From Nymphaea colorata (taxonomy: Eukaryota; Streptophyta; Magnoliopsida; Nymphaeales; Nymphaeaceae), in assembly GCF_008831285.2 (NCBI RefSeq), contig NC_045147.1, forward strand, positions 18,456,854 through 18,516,853: a stretch of 60,000 nucleotides of DNA, in the 5' to 3' direction. The notes below the pieces were generated by a model. That model was not told the DNA's origin. It was given only the letters and a program-made list of their open reading frames with translations, and did not search any database. Within the stretch, counting starts at the first letter, position 1; every line of letters starts with the position of its first letter. The position numbers were made by a program, and so were the translations under genes. Shown here one piece after another: positions 24,501-35,652 of this stretch.

Positions 24501-26214
24501 AACTCGCAAGAAGCTAATGTATGCGTCTTCATGTAATAGGACTCTTACCAAAAGCAGCCGTATTTGTCAGGCCACCGGTAAGGTTTTCGGCCTTCAAATG
24601 TGTAAAGGCTTTGCCAACGAAGGGCTGCTGGGGACTAGACCCGCCTTTTCTTATGAACTAGAATATATGTCCGATTAGAAGTTACTGCACGCGCGCCTAC
24701 CATGTGATTTTGCTCGTGTCGTAATATTTCTATCCTGTTGCTGCTCCTTATTTATTTTAATGGAATATGCCCGTGTTTACATCTTTGTCCTGCCTTGGGA
24801 GAATTTCGGTTTGCACCTTCACTTTCATTTCTTTGTTGAACATTGTATGGACGGTGCCATGACTTGCAGAGGCATCGCACAGAAAGCTGCTCTCACAGGT
24901 GGAGGAAGGGATTCAAGCTCAATTGGACGACGCTGAAAAAAGAATCGGTACCCTACATAAGGCAAGTTATCGACTCGTCTTTCTAAGTTCCTTACTTATC
25001 AACATATAAAAGTGAAGCCCGTTAGAGATGTTGGTATTAGATTGACAGATATTTACGTTATGTTTGGATGGAGGGAAAGATGAAATGAAATGGATGGATG
25101 GAAAATAAAAAGGGAGGAACGGAAGGAAATGGAGAGGGAAAGGAAAGGGAGGAAACGTCCACTCCTTTTCTTCCCAATCTCGCCATTTTCGGAGGGATTA
25201 GGATTTCATTAAAAATCATTTTTTCCCTTTTTTTTCCCCAAGCACAGTTATTAGCTATCATTTCCATTCCTTTTTATCCCTCTCCCTCCATCCAAACAGG
25301 CTGTAAAGGACACCAGCTCAACCATTTAGACGGTCAACATTGTGGAGAACCTGTGGCCTCTCGGCCGCTGGCTCGGTTTACTTCTTTTTTGCAAACGCTT
25401 TTATTGTTTGTCATGTCTATTTCCAAGTTCAGATGTAAACCTTCTCCGGATGCAGCAATTGACCTTGCCCCCTTAAGCTAGATTTGGCCGGGCATGCAAC
25501 GAAATCAGTTTGGATGGAATTGAGATCAGTGAAGCCCCATACGGACCACATCTAAAAATCTTCTGGAAATGACTTCCATTAGGAGAGTCGTGTGTTTGAG
25601 TAGTTTTTACCTTTCAAAAATGCAGTCGCGTTGAGGGGACCCACCAAATGCTGATAAGCCCGTCATCTCTAAACATGGCTGCGCTTCATGAGGAGGCCAT
25701 TCCGCTCGAGTAGAACTCCTCTCATATCCTTTGTAGGGCTCCCGAGTGTGATGGTGGTGGCGACAACCGAGGAAACCTGTGGTCTTTGGTGGTATGTGCC
25801 TGCGTAAGGCCACTTGGATTTGCCCTCGATTAGGTGAGAGTGGTAGACCAGGGCCCGACTAGCAGGCGCTCAGCCTAGCTTGGGTCCCAGCTTGTTGTAA
25901 ACACTGTGCCATGTTTTCCGCCCCCAGTTTTGGCAAGGTGCAAGTTCGACCTTGGTTTCTCAACCTGTGTGCTATTAGGGCCCCAAAAATTTTCAACGGC
26001 TTCTGTCACATCATGCTCTTAAGTCTTTTGTGTGGCTGTTCGCGGGTGTCCCAAATCTAACGCAGGCGATGGTTGCTTGAGTCGGGAATGGATATGTGAG
26101 AGGGCAAAGGGGGTGGATCTGACCGTCACTAATCACATTTTGTCTTCAATGATTTCACAGGAAGCCCGCAAAAGGATGCAAGAGTTAAACCGTGCGCTTA
26201 GTGGAGCGTTTTAG
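16684..26214 (+). CDS. ASY3: Meiotic chromosome axis protein ASYNAPTIC 3 (ASY3 / rice PAIR3 type)
   Basis: Coiled-coil axis-core protein that recruits the HORMA protein ASY1 and pairs with ASY4; needed for normal synapsis and crossovers. Exons: 16684-18561, 18639-18777, 19203-19316, 19403-19460, 20377-20526, 21608-21666, 21805-21939, 24870-24961, 26161-26214, plus a short start exon (candidate 15178-15210); about 900 residues, a little longer than Arabidopsis or rice. Seen: N-terminal SYHSCNQHRKISIG (the region known to hold the ASY1-binding closure motif), LRMKLWDILQSA, DTIETDSEKP, RPVTCSILER; a long charged disordered middle; then KWTPK, EDALARAIAQFASGLEKF, NSKRRRLETRFQ, FKEEVNIHLQECKNLL, KASHRKLLSQVEEGI, EARKRMQELNRAL: the C-terminal coiled coil of the family. 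All joints are in phase. The last intron has a GC donor. The 18561 donor (GTATCC) is the least certain. Confidence 0.93.
17851..18440 (+). repeat. Fourfold repeat of about 52 residues inside ASY3
   Basis: Copies begin at 17851, 18007, 18163 and 18322 (steps of 156, 156 and 159 bases, all in frame). Each opens with a V-E/Q/D-N-SP-VPND-like stretch (NSPVPNN, NFPLPND, NLPILKD, NSPVPND), then VEE, a Cys/Trp position, a KEKPQI-like stretch, TKENRF and QxSP. The last copy is shorter and diverged after EVDKEN. The SP dipeptides are possible kinase sites. Confidence 0.85.
20795..21522. repeat. Cluster of five (TA)n arrays in one ASY3 intron
   Basis: Arrays at 20795-20811, 20953-20981, 21106-21131, 21240-21267 and 21479-21522 all lie in the intron 20527-21607. 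The sequences between them are not obviously copies of one another. The acceptor of the next exon (21608) lies only 85 bases after the longest array. Confidence 0.9.
23583..23973. repeat. Diverged tandem duplication in ASY3 intron
   Basis: Copies 23583-23745 and 23806-23973, about 225 bases apart, share TTATGTCYAGCAG, AACTGTTGGGTTTTTACC, CAATTTGAGCAGAA, GTGGCTGCCATTTGTTC and GAATTCGTGTGG. A third partial piece (GTGGCTGCTATTTGTTCAT) follows copy two. No coding sense. Confidence 0.85.
24131..24343. repeat. Second diverged tandem duplication in the same intron
   Basis: Copies 24131-24208 and 24269-24343, 138 bases apart, share GGTTTAC, GACACTT, ATTCATCACGATC, TAATTTATG and GTTGAGTGGTTAGTGTCT (with small differences). 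Unrelated to the neighbouring 225-bp duplication. Confidence 0.85.
24962..26160 (+). other. Last ASY3 intron with non-canonical GC-AG ends
   Basis: Exon 24870-24961 ends CATAAG and is followed by GCAAGT, the preferred GC donor context; the acceptor is TTTCACAG at 26153-26160. Joining LHK to EARKRMQEL keeps phase 0 and matches the C-terminus of the family. The intron includes a MITE-like element (25061-25298) and unrecognised unique DNA. Confidence 0.8.
25061..25298. mobile_element. MITE-like element with 16-bp perfect terminal inverted repeats
   Basis: Starts TGTTTGGATGGAGGGA and ends with its exact reverse complement at 25283-25298; similarity continues imperfectly inward (GATGAAATG against its counterpart). 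It is 238 bases long, purine-rich on the left and pyrimidine-rich on the right, with no coding capacity. No clear target-site duplication is visible, so the superfamily is undecided. Confidence 0.6.
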
Positions 26215-28134
26215 ATGGGGTCTATTCCGTTGATGTTCATGTTTGGGACCATGCATGAGCTTGAACGTGGACCTCTTTCATGCCAGAATGTAGTCGTGGA
26301 GATCAGCCTGCCCATGGAAAGGTAACATCGCTACAATTGCATATATACCATATTATGCCGGCATGACTTCTTTTGTTCCACTGCCTCTTGAGGGTTACCA
26401 TTCTTAACATGGGATGTCGGTTTCGCTGGACCCTTCGGTCGTTGATAAGAGATTATGTAAATTACGTGAATGCTCGTGCAACAGCATGTCACGTAGAACG
26501 GAAGTGGATTTTGATCACTTCGAGTATTTTCTTCTTCCTTCTTCCTACACCATGCGTGGTCTGATACTGATAAAGGGCAGAACGACAGTCTACTGAAAAG
26601 ATGTAAAAATATCTTCCCATTTCAATGAAACTTTTTTGGACTAGGTCCCATAGCAATTCACTGATAAAGCGTCTAAATATTGTGAAGGAATATGATTCAA
26701 TTAATGTGATGTAACACCTAGAAGTCCCGCCATCACTTAAAGTCACCAAGAAAGCAGATCTCGTGGCCGTTGCAAAACCAAAGAATCAGGCAAGTTGTTT
26801 GAATGATTTGGTAATATGGTCATCACATTTATTTAGTATACACATGTAATCAGGTTAGCGCTTTTCAACTCAATTCTACATTCAAAGAAAATGGGTGCTA
26901 TTCTTGCCCATAAGAATTCGATCAATGCTAACTTCAAAAAATAAATAAAGAAACAAGATATGTTGGGGTTCTAACTTCGATTTAGGTGAGAAGACATTTC
27001 ATTCATTGGTTGTATATCACGGATTGGGCATGCATTTGATGTAAGGATAAAGAAGTAGTACAACAAATCAATGGTTCTCGAATAGAAAAATATTTAAAAT
27101 TTTAACCAAGCTCATGGTTTAAAATAAAAATAGTAGTAAAAGCAACTGGGTTTTGCTTTCACTATTTTCTCTGCGCTGGTGGTATGTTCGTTTATCAGAA
27201 ACATGAAAAGCCTTAAGGTTCATAAGGCACATTACAATGTCGGCTCTCCCAACTGTAAGAGTTTTAGAAGGCAACACATTTTCTAAGATAAATTTCCGCT
27301 CATTCACATAAAGATCACACGAAGTCCATAGTGTGCATACCTGTGCATGGTAAAAAATGGTATTCTATTCTCTTCTAAGTAAAAGCTAAGTGTGATTTCA
27401 AGTCCTCCCTTTGAAATGGAAAATGGATATTCTGGCACAAACCTGAAGGAGGTAACATGCGTCTGTTCCTATGATAGCCAACCAAATATGCAGAAGTATG
27501 TTTTCTGTTCTTGATTTTGTCTGTTCTTGATTTTGTCCTGTTGACAGGTTCTATATAGCCCCAGTGTACCGATGAAGAGAGAGAGAATCAAAATGGAATT
27601 AACTTTTGGAATATGCAAGTTGCAACAAGCTGATCCCAGCCAAGGAAACTGACGCCGAAAGGCCTGAACCTGATCGTTTGTCCACCTAAATGGGCGTTAA
27701 GACTAAGTCTATCCGACAGTACTGCCTCATAATAAATCGATGGTCTGGAGCCAAATCGAATCTTGAAACGCTTCGTCCTGGTTTTAACTCGGATCATAGT
27801 AGTTGGGTCAAAATTTGGCCTTCGGACATATGTTGAACCTCAAGATAGCTATTCTTAAAAAAGTATGCCGGCCTGTTCACGTAAGCACACCAACACATGA
27901 TTTTGAATTGACTGAAATTCAAAAACAAAAATACACGCTCTTATGTTTGAAGAAGCCAAATAAAAGAGCACCTTAAATATGTTGGTGCATGTATCAGCAT
28001 GCATCAGGCATGAAAGATTCAAAAACAAGTAAAAAAGTTCGCAGCGAGAATGAAATAAACCTCTACCACGGGCTTGAGCACCATCCACTACAGAGAAATA
28101 TAAAATATTAATTCAACATTACTCGAGAACACTC
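26215..28134. other. ASY3 3' flank and intergenic DNA
   Basis: The first few hundred bases should include the ASY3 3' untranslated region; no polyadenylation signal can be fixed. A short tandem repeat (TGTTCTTGATTTTGTC twice) lies near 27506-27537. 27590-27850 has dispersed-repeat character (GGATC/CGGTC-rich text similar in style to 35000-35340). No gene seen. Confidence 0.4.
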
Positions 28135-28255
28135 CACTACAGAAAAACGACTTTCTACTGGCGCGATAAAAACACCAATAAATATAGCCACATCATCAGT
28201 GAAACCTTCACTGATGCGACTTCTACCGTGACAGACATCCCAGATAATCATGGAG
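28135..28255 (+). mobile_element. Possible CACTA-type transposon terminus
   Basis: CACTACAGAAAAACGAC resembles the CACTACAAGAAAA terminal motif of plant CACTA elements, and the sequence after it has the subterminal look of such elements (short inverted words, TCAGTGAAACC/TTCACTGATG). I did not find the matching right end, so it would be a remnant. Confidence 0.3.
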
Positions 28256-30099
28256 GCATGCATGGATATGTGGGTTCTGATGCATAGCTTCGCACTCTAG
28301 TTAATTTCCATGAAGTTAATCCTCTCGTTGTGCATTCATAACAATGGAGATGAAAGCTATATGAGACAACCTTGATTTTTGTTAACCAAGAAGTTTGTGT
28401 TTAAAGACGATCTATGTATTTCTACAGGATACGGGCGCCATCTCTGAAATGTGATAATCTAGACAAATATGTGGGATGGGACTCTGATTATATTGGCACC
28501 TTTTGCTTTTATTTGCACAGCGAATGCTAAACCTCATTTATGTAGTCAACATGATTTGTTTCGTAAGTTGTGGGTTTTAGTAGATATCTGCAATCCATAG
28601 GCAGGTTTATCAAACCTTCAGGATTTTTCTCTTAGTCCTGAGCTTTCGCACGCTCGTCTTCATGCAGGGGCGCCATAATTTGCTTCCCTGGATTTACCTT
28701 TTAGGGTTGGACCGGTTAGCCGGTCCGGTCCTTAGCTGTTCATGGTAACCGACAAATAAATAGATAAATATAATCGATTAGAAAATGCATGATACAAGGC
28801 TAGTTTGATGCTTGACACATAAATCATTCGGTTGATCAAATTTTCAAATTAAACTTATCATTCAATTTACATTTTTTTATTTATTGATCATTCCATTACA
28901 ATCCAGTGTCTACTCTGAATGGCTGCATATCATATTGCAGTGTGTAGTTAGAAACAGACTAAAAATTGTAAAGCAAATAAGTAGTTTCCTACTTATAAGG
29001 AGCCGCAGAAGCCAGCAACATCAGAAGGTTGCTGACGTCCAATCTCAATTATTCACTCTAGATGTGGCCGGCTTCAGCCAGAATGGAGAGCCCTCTTCTA
29101 TCTGCCAGCCCGTCTCCCAGACTGGTACAATTACAAGTATTATCCAATATTTTTAATACTGCACTGTATCTAATACCGCTCTGTATCAGAGAAAACATAA
29201 AACGCCGATATTTGGTTTTATTATTTTGATTTTCTAAAACAGTTTAAATTATTTCGAATTATCTTTAAATTTATAAAATAAAAATAGAGCAAAAGTCGAT
29301 ACATAAGAATAGAATACATATCGGAATGATAAACAAACCGATACGGCGCAATAACTTCACGACGTTGATGCTACCATATTTCAGGCCCGCAGATGGACAA
29401 TATATATTTATGATGTTTGACGCGTGGCATTTCCTATCACATGTCAAGTAATTGCGTCATTGATGAGTCGCACCCATCCTGAAATTATGCGGAATGCGAC
29501 TGAAGCTATTTTACAAACAATGAAGAGAAAGAAGAACGAAGGCGGAAAAGGAAACAGAAGACTTGTTGATTGCATGCAGTTAGATCACTTTAGCAATTGA
29601 TACAGTTAATATCATATTCAGTTGATTGAATATTACCTAATCAAAGATGCATTCCGATGCAAGACTGCTGAGAGTTGGGCTCCCTACCCTTTTATTGCCA
29701 ACAATTGAAAGAATTATACTATTTACAGAAGCGACAATCAAAGAAACAAATAGCTGACAGGAACACCAACATGCCACAATGATCAGGCCATTGGGTTCCA
29801 CGACTCAAAAACAGAAACAGTTTATCTAATATAATCCCTTTTCCTACCAGAAAAGCGAAGATTCATCACTTCTATGGCAGGGTTATAGTTCACCAATAAA
29901 ACTTTCTTTATACTGTCACAAAAAGATTTCCTGCCCATGTGACCTCTAAGCATATATACAGAGGCTCCTTCTGAGCTTGTTTCGCCATTTAGAAGATTCT
30001 CCCCTCCGTTGGAGATAATGCTTCTACATTTCTCTTAGAATTCATCCACCTCCTAGGCTACCAACTAAGTGATTGCTGCAACACACGAACCTGGGAGTA
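28256..30099. other. Intergenic, AT-rich, no gene
   Basis: 29155-29345 carries GTATC/CGATAC words on both sides of an AT-rich core and may be another member of the TATCGG dispersed family. Nothing else recognised. Confidence 0.4.
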
Positions 30100-30757
30100 T
30101 GTGTCACTTCCTTCATTGTTTCTCACACTATATGCCGATCTCATCTTTGCTTCTTCCTGCAGAAACCCCGTCTGCAGAGTGAACTCACATGATCTGAAGA
30201 ATGGCCAAGGATCTGGTCTGATAACACTTCTTCAAACATCAATAATTCCCATTTCACTTTCAGAGCCCATTCAGCATTACAACTCAAATTCATTATGCCC
30301 TCCCAAATACTCCCGTTGACATTCCCCCTGACTCGAACCCGCAAATCATGCAAAATGTCGTTTCTCATTTTCCGAACGTTCCAAATGACGATAGGAAAGG
30401 CTAAACGCCAGCATCTTCTTCTCCATTTATTCCTAAAAGGATCTCTTCCACCACCAAATCCTGGCTTCCCTAACGGAACTCAGCTGTTTCTATGACACAT
30501 CAAATCTATCGGGCACCCACTTCCAGATTTGAGCCACCACTTCACATTTCACAAAAAAGGTGGCTAACATGTTCTTCATCCTTCCCACAAGCCACAGATT
30601 TGTCCCCCAAACTAATTCCAAACGACTTGAGCTTGTCGATCGTGATCAATGTCTCTTCAACACTAAGAAACAAGAAACAAAACCACTTTGCCCGTGGTAA
30701 CTCATCACACTGTCAAAATTTTCCTCTCCATTCATCAGTTGTAAGCTTTAATCTGGT

Positions 30758-30763
<6 letters not shown>

Positions 30764-30801
<38 letters not shown>
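30764..30801. repeat. (TA)n microsatellite within the LINE
   Basis: Uninterrupted AT dinucleotides, 38 bases. Confidence 0.97.
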
Positions 30802-30803
<2 letters not shown>

Positions 30804-31498
30804 TCTTTGTAATCTCTTAGCTACATCATTAGTCCACACTAATTCATCTTCCCTGAGATTGGTGACAGCGGCCACAAGAATCAGACATCACCATCACCAT
30901 CTGCTCAACTAAAAAATCTGGCAGGTTTCTGACCCTTGTATTTTCACTCAAGTTAGTCAAATAGACCAGCACTCCCCACCCCAATTATTCGTCCAGAAGT
31001 GTATCTGTCTTCCATTCCCAAGTCTCCAGCTACTGGATGGCTTATCTCATTCCATGCCCACAAGATCCCTTTCCAAAACCAGGACATGGATGGACCTGAT
31101 TTACAGGTCCACAGACTTTTCCTTTTCAGATGGTCTTACAATCACTGACCAAATAAGATCAGAAGTAAGAAATCTAGAAGCCATGTGAATCAGATTTGCT
31201 CTAGTCGTAGCGAGAATGGAGATTAGACCCATACCACCTTCATCAACTGGACCACACATAGTAGGTCAACCGATTGCTTGACGCTTTCTACCACCCTCCC
31301 GGTTGCCCCAGGCAAACTTGCTACACTCCCTCTCAGTGAATAAAATCACGCCAGTATGCAGTTTAAAAATCATTGTCTAATATTAATACACTGGTTTATA
31401 ACATGCTTAACTAAACAGCCTTTACCTACAAAGGATAATAGAACTTTTTTAATGCTTTTTCCTTTAAAAAATTCAGCATGTTCTGCTTTCAGTCTCCC

Positions 31499-31674
31499 TT
31501 GCCGGAGCCAAAAAATTTTGTCTCTAAAGGGCATTAGTGTTTTAAATTTTGATCTTGAAAGGACGCTCGTATATAAATAAGTAAAAATTAATAAGATACC
31601 AATATGTAAATGTAAATAAGGTAATTTCTGTGGGCTGGTGTGGGCAATGGCCCACATGCATGTGGCTCTGCCAC
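31499..31674 (-). mobile_element. Small dispersed element, copy 2, inserted in the LINE
   Basis: On the plus strand it starts TTGCCGGAGCCAAAAAATTT and ends TGTGGCTCTGCCAC; the ends are imperfect inverted repeats. Reversed, its end (CACTAATGCCCTTTAG, then a T run and GGCTCCGGCAA) aligns with copies 1 and 3. It separates two consecutive blocks of the LINE reverse transcriptase, so it arrived later. Confidence 0.6.
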
Positions 31675-32332
31675 AGCCAAAAAGCAAGCAATCTCCTCAC
31701 GCACCTTATCTTGAATATGGAAATTGTTAATGTAGAATCCAACATTATCTGCAAAATTATCCAACACAAACTTCATACAAGCATACGGATTTGGGCTCTG
31801 TCTTACTAACAATCACCATATCATCCATAAAAAACATACCTGGGGAGGAAAATGCCAGCTACATTTAAAGCCGTGACTTTAATTCTTGTTGAACCTGACT
31901 AATCAGACTCAAATTAAACCCAGATCATTTACATCCCTTATGAGATGGAAATCCTATCTTTTCAGGAAAATTATCCTACAGCAAACCTCCTTCTTTGATT
32001 AGAAAAGAAAACGTAACAGCAACGCTTTCATGATAGTTTAATCTTGGCTTCCAGAAGAAAGAGATATGATATCAGAATTGGTGTTTTCCTTATAGCGCTC
32101 ACAGCTCCAAGTTTTAGCTGGCCATTTCAAACAAAATGACAACCTGGTTAACAATCCCTTCGTTGAAGCATATGTCGTCTTCTTTTTCCTCCTGACAGAG
32201 CTTCTGTGATGAATTAATCATAACTTGCATTGAGTCTTTAAAAATGGCCGGCATTTAATATGTTTTGGCCAGAGAGTTATGGAACGGCAAAGCGCTTTGA
32301 ATGCCTACCAGTCGCACCAGTATCATATATTA

Positions 32333-32415
32333 ATATTAGCTGTATCGCCCGATACGTATTGTACTGACTGCCAACAATCCATCTCGGTGTTCGGGCAGAC
32401 TGGTATCGGCCAAAA
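32333..32415. repeat. TATCGG-family dispersed repeat fragment
   Basis: TGTATCGCCCGATACGTATTG followed by ACTGGTATCGGCCAAAATG; word content matches the 2415-2583 repeat but without tandem order. Confidence 0.45.
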
Positions 32416-32676
32416 TGCCATCTCGGTAAGCAAACCAATGCTGCAGCAGTAGCACTGCCGGTGACGGTGGTGCATGGACCATCCATTGGTGAGAGGTTTC
32501 CACCATTGTGCTTTCTCACATTGGTAAAGAGTCTTTCACCGTTGTACTTTGTCAAATGATTGAGAGTCCTCAAAGTCTTTTACTCTGTCCTGTTAAGTTC
32601 AGCTTTTTCTTTCTAGAGACAGAAAGAGAAGCGAGGGCCATATATGATGTACCTAAGTAATTATCAAATAAATTTG

Positions 32677-32744
32677 GTACTAGCAAGACTCTTGAATCTT
32701 GAAGCGAATCGTACTAGCAAGACTCTTGAATCTTGAAGCGAATC
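32677..32744. repeat. Perfect 34-bp tandem duplication
   Basis: Two identical 34-base units (32677-32710 and 32711-32744), each starting GTACTAGCAAGACTC and ending GAAGCGAATC. Perfect identity suggests a recent event. Confidence 0.95.
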
Positions 32745-33144
32745 GTATGTACAAAAAAACATCAGCTGTGACTTTTACCAAAGACGTTCTTTGGTAGTCG
32801 AAATGTTTACTTACTGTAAGTGATTTAAGCCAACTCTACACGCACTCGACTTCCTATCCCATGTTCAATAATTAGTACGCTTCATATAATTGGTTATCCT
32901 GTCAAGCTGGAGAAAAAATTTGTCAGAATTATGATGTCATGAGCCCTCTACTGTACTTGCTTTTGCTTTTTGGGTAAATAAGAGTATTTAATCTTACCTT
33001 TCAAAAGGAAGGTTCATCTAACCCCTCGTCTTCTATCGTACTTACATGAGGAGAGACCTGTATAGGTTTTTCACTCTCCTAACTTGAAGTTGATGTGCCC
33101 GCAGCTCTAAGAAGTTCTAGCTGTTTGGGTTGGGGTTGAACTTA

Positions 33145-33223
33145 GTGGCATAGTCAGATTGTGGCGGGCACATCAGCCACTTAAAAGTTTTTTATTTTTA
33201 AATAGAAATCTTAAATATTTATC

Positions 33224-33271
<48 letters not shown>

Positions 33272-33336
33272 TGCTCCACTAAATTTGAGTTTGTTTAAGC
33301 AAGTGTCCCTCCAATCAATTTTTCTAGCTCTGCCAC
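33145..33336 (+). mobile_element. Small dispersed element, copy 3, with internal (TA)n
   Basis: Starts GTGGCATAGTCAGATT and ends CTAGCTCTGCCAC (imperfect inverted ends). Contains AAGTGCTCCACTAAATTTGA and AAGTGTCCCTCC as in copy 1. A 42-base (TA) array sits inside at 33226-33267. Confidence 0.6.
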
Positions 33337-35652
33337 CTGCAGGGCGGGGGCTGCTCTCTGCCGGTGCGAATCACACTGAGATCCAAATGTGATGCTTCAC
33401 ATGGCCCGGTAGCGCCTGGTTCCAGTTCTAGCTTGCGGGCCGACACTGTTTGTGGGGCTCACATGCGTCAACCAGTTCATCTTTGTCTGTTGCTTCAGGC
33501 CCACAACCGGTGGTGCATCACTTTCTAAGAGCTGGACACTGAGATCAGTCACACATGGGCTCACCCCTACAAAGAACTGATATATATATATATATATGGT
33601 AATTTTGAGATGTTGACAAGACTGTGGTCTGCAGCAAATGGTTGTAAGGGTTTCAGTTGGAGCCCTAATGGTTCTGACTCTGAGGTTTATAGTGTGTTTA
33701 ATTTCTCCCCTCAGTAAGGTAGTTCTAGCTCAGTGTGGTGGGCTAGAGATCTGAAGTGAGTTGTTGCTGAATACCATGAATGTGGACTCTAAACATATTA
33801 TTATAATATTAGCTAACTACATCAACCATCAATGATGACGAAAATAGTACAATTTATGTAGCAAAAGTAAGGAAAACATGTATGGTATAAACATTATGAA
33901 AATTGAAGTTACGCACCGACAATCTGCTTGTTCTCTTTTGATGGCAGGCAAGCCAAAGGTCTCTCGCCCCCCGGAAAGCCAGAGGACGTTCTCCTCCACA
34001 TATGCAAAGGCTGCTAAAATAAAGCTGTACAAGTTGGATATGAATGTTCGGCAGAAAAGGCCACGCAGGTCTTAGTGGAGGAACAAAAATCACGTAAGTC
34101 GTGAGCATGTTGTATGGAGCGAATGCAAACGGTTTCAAGTTCAAGATCTTGGATTTGATATGTCAGTCTTTTTTTTTTTTTTTTTGTTGCTTGAGCTTTC
34201 ACTTGGTTTTGACTCGTTAAGGCTTGCTGATCGAGGCGGATCGCCTCCGTTCTTTAAAAAGAGACTTTTACTCAGTTTTATTTATAAGATCTGCTGTCCA
34301 ATCCGACTCTCTCTCTCTCTCTCCTCCTCTCTTTTTTGTTGTTTTCTTTTCTTCGCTTTTGTTTTTCCCGTTTTGTACTTTGGTGACTTCTTGTCACCAA
34401 GTTTTTGTTAATGATTTTCCATTTGGTCGGCAGCTCTCTCTCTCAAAACAGGGAGCTATGTTTTAGATTCAGATGTACAATGTGGTTACTGATTGGATGC
34501 ATGTTCCGCTAACTTATGACAAAGAAATTGCAATGGAAATCGGATATGAAACACCAAGTTCACATCCTTGGTTAGATCTTGATCCATTTATATGCACGGA
34601 ATGCAACCAGATCCATGTCCACCTATGTTTCAAAGTATCTAATCACTGGATTTCTTTCCCGGTTGGAGCTGGCTTCAGATCAGAATCTAGCTAGCTCTGG
34701 AGCTTAGATTAATTTCTTATATGAATTAATACTTTGTGCACTAACTTTGCATAATATCGGGCTTGAATTGGACGAGGTGGAAGGGTCAAGATTTAGCTCC
34801 AAAATTCCTCTTCACGCAGCCGGAACCCATTTGAAACAGATATTGTGAATCAGATTTGCAACAACTATAAAAAGTCATACCTTCCGGCTCCTCTTTCTGA
34901 ATTTGCTTGTGGATTTGGATCGGATAGAGGGTGCAGGTTAAAAATATCCAGCCATCGCCAGCTCTGGATCGGACCAATATCCGACCAACTATGACGGAAA
35001 AACCCATAAAAAGGCAGTTGGATGCTGGTCCGGATCGTCAGGGTGTGTGTCCAAACACACCAGACTGACTTGATTGGATTCTGCCATTACCAAATTGTCC
35101 AAATCTAACCCGATTCCAAATCGAGAATTTTTTTCGTAATGCTGAACCCGATATAGATCCAACTTGCTTGAAATAGATAACTAACTAAGCACTTGTCCTC
35201 CAACACTTGGATTCGACTATGATGAACCAGATGCAGATATGGTACCTGACCAGATCCAAATTCTTTTCCCGATTCTGACTTCCTGGATTCTGATTTTGGC
35301 TTCAACCATATTAAAATTCGGTCCACCGACATCTGCGGACGGTGGAAATTTGGATCCTTATCTTCTTCCCCACTGCTGAGGAAGAAATGCCTGCTACAAC
35401 AGCATCATCGAAGCAGGAAATGGGTATCTAGAAGAGGCTACTGTTCTAGGCTTGTTACCTGAGAAAAAGAAGGGAAGATTAGCTAGGAAAAAAACAAGGG
35501 GAACTCAGAAAAGGGGAAGATGCTGTTTGCATTATTGCGCAGTGGGCTCTTTCTCTCATGAAATCTCAGTTTGATTCCTGTGCCACCTCCATGAAAATCT
35601 CCCCCCTGTTCTTGATTCAGTTGACAACCACAGTTCCGAAAGGACGACAAAG
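33337..35652. other. Intergenic, repeat-like, no recognised gene
   Basis: (TA) run at 33580-33597, (CT) run at 34307-34323, and T-rich tracts near 34170. 34740-35340 has repeated GATCC/GGATC/CCGAT words typical of decayed repeats. Open frames present are short, overlapping and unrecognised. Confidence 0.4.

Larger units (their letters stand above)
21940..24869 (+). other. Long ASY3 intron, repeats but no exon found
   Basis: This 2.9-kb intron follows the exon ending GAG AGG CAA A and precedes AG GCA TCG CAC. It carries the two tandem duplications. A 74-codon open frame at 24454-24678 is not part of the conserved ASY3 product, since the flanking exons already join in the order seen in the family. 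Confidence 0.7.
30100..32060 (-). mobile_element. Degenerate L1-type LINE, 3' half of the reverse transcriptase ORF
   Basis: Read on the minus strand, fragments appear in the order expected of a plant non-LTR retrotransposon: MFFMDDMVIVSK near 31835 (the catalytic FADD block, here FMDD), NNFHIQDKVREEIACFL near 31700, KVLLSFVGKGCLVKHVINQ near 31400, FAWGNREGGRKRQAIG then CGPVDEGGMGLISI near 31250, WFCFLFLSVEET...KDEEHVSHLF near 30570-30690 (zf-RVT zinc-finger region), and IVIWNVRKMRNDILHDL near 30360-30400. Stops and frameshifts separate them, so it is dead. The 5' part is missing or unrecognisable. The 31499-31674 element interrupts it, and a (TA)19 array lies at 30764-30801. Confidence 0.8.

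Noticed and set aside
24454-24678. 74-codon frame in the long ASY3 intron
   Set aside because: The flanking exons already join RQ-K-ASHRKLL as in the family; the peptide is unlike ASY3.
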